Under the pieces are notes generated by a model that was not told the DNA's origin, did no database searches, and worked only from the letters and a program-made list of their open reading frames with translations. The position numbers and the translations under genes were made by a program. Of a stretch of DNA of 7,513 bases, positions 5,275-7,513 are shown one piece after another; position 1 is the first letter of the stretch, and every line of letters begins with the position of its first letter. Source of the stretch: Nitriliruptoraceae bacterium (lineage in GTDB: Bacteria > Actinomycetota > Nitriliruptoria > Nitriliruptorales > Nitriliruptoraceae); assembly GCA_007134165.1 (NCBI GenBank), contig SLLJ01000312.1, positions 1 to 7,513 of the forward strand, read 5' to 3'.

Positions 5275-6246
5275 TCAGCGCCCCGGGTAGGTGACACCAG
5301 CCTGTGCGCGTAGCGCATCAAGCCATCGCATGAGCGTACGTGTGAGCTCCCAGGGCATGCGCTCACTCTGCATGCGGCCGGCGGCGAGGCAGCGGTGGAC
5401 CTCGCGTACCTCGTGGCGGTAGCCGAGCTCGGCCCCGGGGACCACGAGGTCCTCGACGAGTTCGAGCCCCTGGTGTCGCGTGATGCGGGGGGCATGGTGG
5501 AACGGGGCGTGCAGGCGCAGGCTGCCCTCGGGGCCGGCCACGGTGGCCTCCACCCCCAGGTCCGCCACGAACGAGCACGACCAACTCGACAGGCCCGTGG
5601 GGTGGCGCATCGCCACCGCCAGCTGGGCGTCCACCCCGGTGTCGGCCAACTGGGCCAGGGCGGTGACCTCCTCGGGCTCGCCGAGTACCGCCAGCGCCAG
5701 GGTCAGCGGATAGATGCCCACGTCGATGAGACTGCCCCCGCCCTGCTCGCGGGCGAACCAGCGCCGAGTCGGGTCGACCGATAGCGAGATCCCGAAGTGG
5801 GCGGTGAGCAGTGCGGGCGGACCGATCTGCCCGGCCGCCAGGCGGCGCTCGAGTTCCAGGAAGGCCGGCTGGAAGCGCATCCACATCGCCTCCATGAGGA
5901 ACACCCCGGCACGATCCGCGGCCGCGAGCAGCTCATCAGTCTGCGCGAGGTCGAGCGCGAAGGGCTTCTCGGCCAGCACGGCCACCCCAGCTTCGAGGCA
6001 GGCCAGCACATCCGCGTGGTGCCGCTGGTTGGTCGTGGCCACGTAGGCCACGTCGACGCCGCCCGCGTCGAGCAGTTGGTGATGCGGCGCGTAGTGGCGC
6101 TCGATGCCGTGTGCGGAGGCGAAGGCCGCCGCCCGGGGAGGGTCGGCGCTGCTCACGGCGACCACTTCTCCGCCTTCGGCACGCACCGCTTCGGTCAACG
6201 CGGCTGCGATCGATCCGGTACCGAGCACTCCCCATCGCACGGTCAT
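5275..6246 (-). CDS. Gfo/Idh/MocA-family NAD(P)-dependent oxidoreductase
   Basis: A full-length 323-residue member of the Gfo/Idh/MocA family, close in motif to the dihydrodiol dehydrogenase/xylose dehydrogenase-like branch. The N-terminal Rossmann fold begins WGVLGTGSIA (nucleotide motif at 9-14). The catalytic-region EKP is at 93-95 (AEKPFALD), followed by MEAMWMRFQP at 118-127, typical of that branch. The C-terminal alpha/beta domain has GGGSLIDVGIYPL at 169-181, holding the conserved Asp175 and Tyr179. These enzymes oxidise or reduce a sugar, polyol or cyclic alcohol using NAD(P); the substrate cannot be read from sequence. Start ATG 6246 has AGGAG six bases upstream. It is divergent from the phosphofructokinase gene (112-bp gap) and 112 bp upstream of the redox operon on the same strand, so it may share transcripts with it. 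It is cytoplasmic, with no signal peptide. Confidence 0.92.
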   Translation of the reverse strand: MTVRWGVLGTGSIAAALTEAVRAEGGEVVAVSSADPPRAAAFASAHGIERHYAPHHQLLDAGGVDVAYVATTNQRHHADVLACLEAGVAVLAEKPFALDLAQTDELLAAADRAGVFLMEAMWMRFQPAFLELERRLAAGQIGPPALLTAHFGISLSVDPTRRWFAREQGGGSLIDVGIYPLTLALAVLGEPEEVTALAQLADTGVDAQLAVAMRHPTGLSSWSCSFVADLGVEATVAGPEGSLRLHAPFHHAPRITRHQGLELVEDLVVPGAELGYRHEVREVHRCLAAGRMQSERMPWELTRTLMRWLDALRAQAGVTYPGR

Positions 6247-6278
6247 GTTCCGCTCCTGGCTGTTGGGTTTCCCGAAGC

Positions 6279-6299
6279 GCAGGCAAGCAGGTCGGCAGG
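6279..6299 (+). repeat. Three direct GCAGG repeats at 8-bp spacing before the phosphofructokinase promoter
   Basis: GCAGG occurs at 6279-6283, 6287-6291 and 6295-6299, each copy exactly eight bases after the last, with unrelated 3-base spacers (CAA, TCG). The array ends five bases before the candidate -10 box at 6305 and so covers the -35 region, where a regulator binding in tandem could act. The repeats are short and GC-rich, so chance is possible. Confidence 0.35.
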
Positions 6300-6304
6300 G
6301 CGCC

Positions 6305-6310
6305 TACGAT
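6305..6310 (+). promoter_or_regulatory. Candidate -10 box of the phosphofructokinase gene
   Basis: TACGAT matches four of six bases of the TATAAT consensus, keeping the key T1, A2 and T6. It would start a transcript near 6317 with a leader of about 42 bases. No good -35 is seen 16-18 bp upstream (GGCAAG at 6282-6287), which is common in actinobacterial promoters that depend on an activator. Confidence 0.35.
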
Positions 6311-6358
6311 GCCCAGCGACCTCCCACCCGACCACCCTCTGCGAACCGAAAGGCCACC

Positions 6359-7513
6359 ATGCGCATCGGCATTCTGACCGGCGGGGGCGACGTCCCCGGC
6401 CTCAACCCCTGCATCAAGGCGGTCGTGGACCGAGTGATCCACGACGGGCACTCGGTCGTCGGCATCCGCCGCGGCTGGGCCGGCCTGCTCGAGTACGACC
6501 TCGACGACGACGAGGGCTCACGCGCCAACTGCCTCATCCCCCTCGACCTCGGCGTCGTACGGACCATCGACCGCAGCGGCGGCACCTTCCTGCACACCTC
6601 CCGGACCAACCCGCAGAAGGTGCGCACCAAGGACGTGCCCGCGTTCCTCGCCGACCGCATCACCGGCGAGGAGGGCCCCCACGACTTCACCGAGCACGTG
6701 CTCGAGGTGCTCGAACGCAACCACATCGACGCGATGATCCCGATCGGTGGCGACGACACCCTCTCCTACGCACTGCGGCTGCACGAGGAGGGCTTCCCGG
6801 TCATCGCCATCCCCAAGACGATGGACAACGACGTCCACGGCACGGACTACTGCATCGGCTTCTCGACCGCCGTGACCCGAAGCGTGCAGTTCATCCACCA
6901 GCTTCGCACCTCCACCGGTTCGCACGAGCGCATCGCGGTGATCGAGCTGTTCGGTCGCTACTCGGGCGAGACCTCCCTGATCAGCGCCTACCTCGCGTCA
7001 GTGGACCGTGCCATCATCTCCGAGGTGCCCTTCGACCCCGAGCGACTGTGCGCCCTGCTGATGGACGACAAGCGCGCCAACCCGTCGAACTACGCGATGG
7101 TGACCATCTCCGAGGGCGCCACCCACACCGGCGGCGAGGTGCACCTGTCCGGTGAGGCCGACGCCTACGGCCACCGCAAGCTCGGCGGGATCGGCGAGAC
7201 CACCGGGCGGATGATCAAGTCGATCACCGGCGAGGACATCATCGCCCAGACGCTGGGCTACCTGATGCGTTCGGGCAGCCCCGACTCGCTGGACCTGATG
7301 GTCGCCACCAACTACGCGGTCATGGCCGCCGACCTGGCGGTGTCGGACAACTCGGGACGCATGGTCGCGCTGCGCAGTGGCACCTACACCAACGTCCCGA
7401 TCTCGGTCACCGGCGACGGCGCCAAGCGTGTGGACGTCGGCGCGCTGTACGACGCCGACGCCTACCGCCCAAAGGTCCGTCACGTCACCGGCAAGCCGAT
7501 GTTCCTGTACTGA
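6359..7513 (+). CDS. pfp: 6-phosphofructokinase, probably diphosphate (PPi)-dependent
   Basis: Phosphorylates fructose 6-phosphate to fructose 1,6-bisphosphate in glycolysis; the PPi form is reversible. The protein is 384 residues. It starts at ATG 6359 (MRIGILTGGGDVPGLN) with AAAGG five bases upstream and ends at the TGA that closes the window. Family motifs: GGGD at 8-11, GGDDT at 130-134, PKTMDND at 152-158 with catalytic Asp156, GRYSG at 199-203, SEGA at 251-254, GHRKLGGIGE at 271-280 and MRSGSPDSLD at 303-312. Asp133 and Lys153 occupy the places of Gly104 and Gly124 of E. coli PfkA. Asp at the first is the recognised mark of PPi-dependent enzymes, whereas ATP enzymes with Lys at the second keep Gly at the first. 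The protein is longer than E. coli PfkA (320), with extra sequence around 85-115. Generic annotation would call it pfkA. The donor assignment is inference from these residues. Confidence 0.93.
   Translation: MRIGILTGGGDVPGLNPCIKAVVDRVIHDGHSVVGIRRGWAGLLEYDLDDDEGSRANCLIPLDLGVVRTIDRSGGTFLHTSRTNPQKVRTKDVPAFLADRITGEEGPHDFTEHVLEVLERNHIDAMIPIGGDDTLSYALRLHEEGFPVIAIPKTMDNDVHGTDYCIGFSTAVTRSVQFIHQLRTSTGSHERIAVIELFGRYSGETSLISAYLASVDRAIISEVPFDPERLCALLMDDKRANPSNYAMVTISEGATHTGGEVHLSGEADAYGHRKLGGIGETTGRMIKSITGEDIIAQTLGYLMRSGSPDSLDLMVATNYAVMAADLAVSDNSGRMVALRSGTYTNVPISVTGDGAKRVDVGALYDADAYRPKVRHVTGKPMFLY

Noticed and set aside
3798..5294. A 498-residue open frame on the plus strand opposite the flavoprotein gene
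   Set aside because: It is a mirror of the GC-rich codons of the real minus-strand gene. It is rich in His, Gly, Arg and Asp with no family motif, while the opposite strand has clear FAD and [2Fe-2S] motifs.
5163..5495. N-terminal extension of the flavoprotein gene to an ATG at 5495
   Set aside because: The extension overlaps the end of the Gfo/Idh gene, looks like out-of-frame Ser/Arg-rich sequence, and would bury the FAD motif 123 residues in, when the family has it at the start.
5797..7155. A 452-residue open frame on the plus strand spanning the Gfo/Idh and phosphofructokinase genes
   Set aside because: It crosses two unrelated genes and the promoter gap, and its second half is an Arg/Pro/His-rich frame-shifted reading of the phosphofructokinase gene.
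1..7513. A new defence, mobile or phage system, CRISPR array or RNA gene
   Set aside because: No repeat-spacer pattern, transposase, integrase, nuclease, toxin-antitoxin pair or tRNA/rRNA-like fold was seen. The recognised genes are metabolic or envelope genes with even base composition.

Overview
The window is very GC-rich. Its codon third positions are almost all G or C, and GTG serves as a start codon. It reads as a chromosomal segment of a high-GC Actinomycetota. Two things point there: a zinc-ribbon/membrane protein with a domain I recognise as DUF6777, which I know mainly from actinobacteria, and a phosphofructokinase with pyrophosphate-type active-site residues, a known actinobacterial trait. 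I cannot name a genus. I see no rRNA, tRNA, CRISPR array, insertion sequence, integrase or phage gene.

Layout. Positions 1-299, minus strand: the first 24 codons of an acidic protein that leaves the window, preceded by a small unrecognised ORF that overlaps it by ATGA. Positions 300-402: a short divergent gap. Positions 403-1932, plus strand: a 509-residue membrane-anchored protein (zinc ribbon, Pro/Gly linker, one transmembrane helix, DUF6777, DUF2135/YfaP-like domain). It converges on a minus-strand block, with a GC-rich inverted repeat at the junction. Positions 5162 down to 1987, minus strand: a tight three-gene redox operon. It encodes a GlpA/LhgO-like FAD dehydrogenase with a C-terminal BFD-type [2Fe-2S] domain, a pyridine-nucleotide/FAD oxidoreductase and a small four-cysteine DUF1667 protein. 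The first two are 6 bp apart and the last two overlap by one base. Positions 6246-5275, minus strand: a Gfo/Idh/MocA-family dehydrogenase just upstream of that operon. Positions 6359-7513, plus strand: a complete 6-phosphofructokinase, divergent from the Gfo/Idh gene.

How the genes may work together. The three redox genes form a conserved trio often annotated as a glycerol-3-phosphate dehydrogenase system. The likely flow is substrate to FAD to [2Fe-2S], then to the second flavoprotein and a pyridine nucleotide or other acceptor, with the DUF1667 protein as a small possible metal-cluster partner. The substrate is not settled: the FAD protein has the SKANSGIIHSGIH signature of the 2-hydroxyglutarate oxidase/atypical G3P oxidase group, and no glycerol kinase or facilitator gene is present. 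With the Gfo/Idh dehydrogenase and the phosphofructokinase, the right half looks like carbon metabolism feeding glycolysis. An operator-like palindrome lies before the redox operon and a three-copy 8-bp-period repeat before the phosphofructokinase gene. I found no clear new defence or mobile system. The least understood parts are the DUF6777/DUF2135 membrane protein, the small ORF at 69-299 and the redox trio's true substrate.
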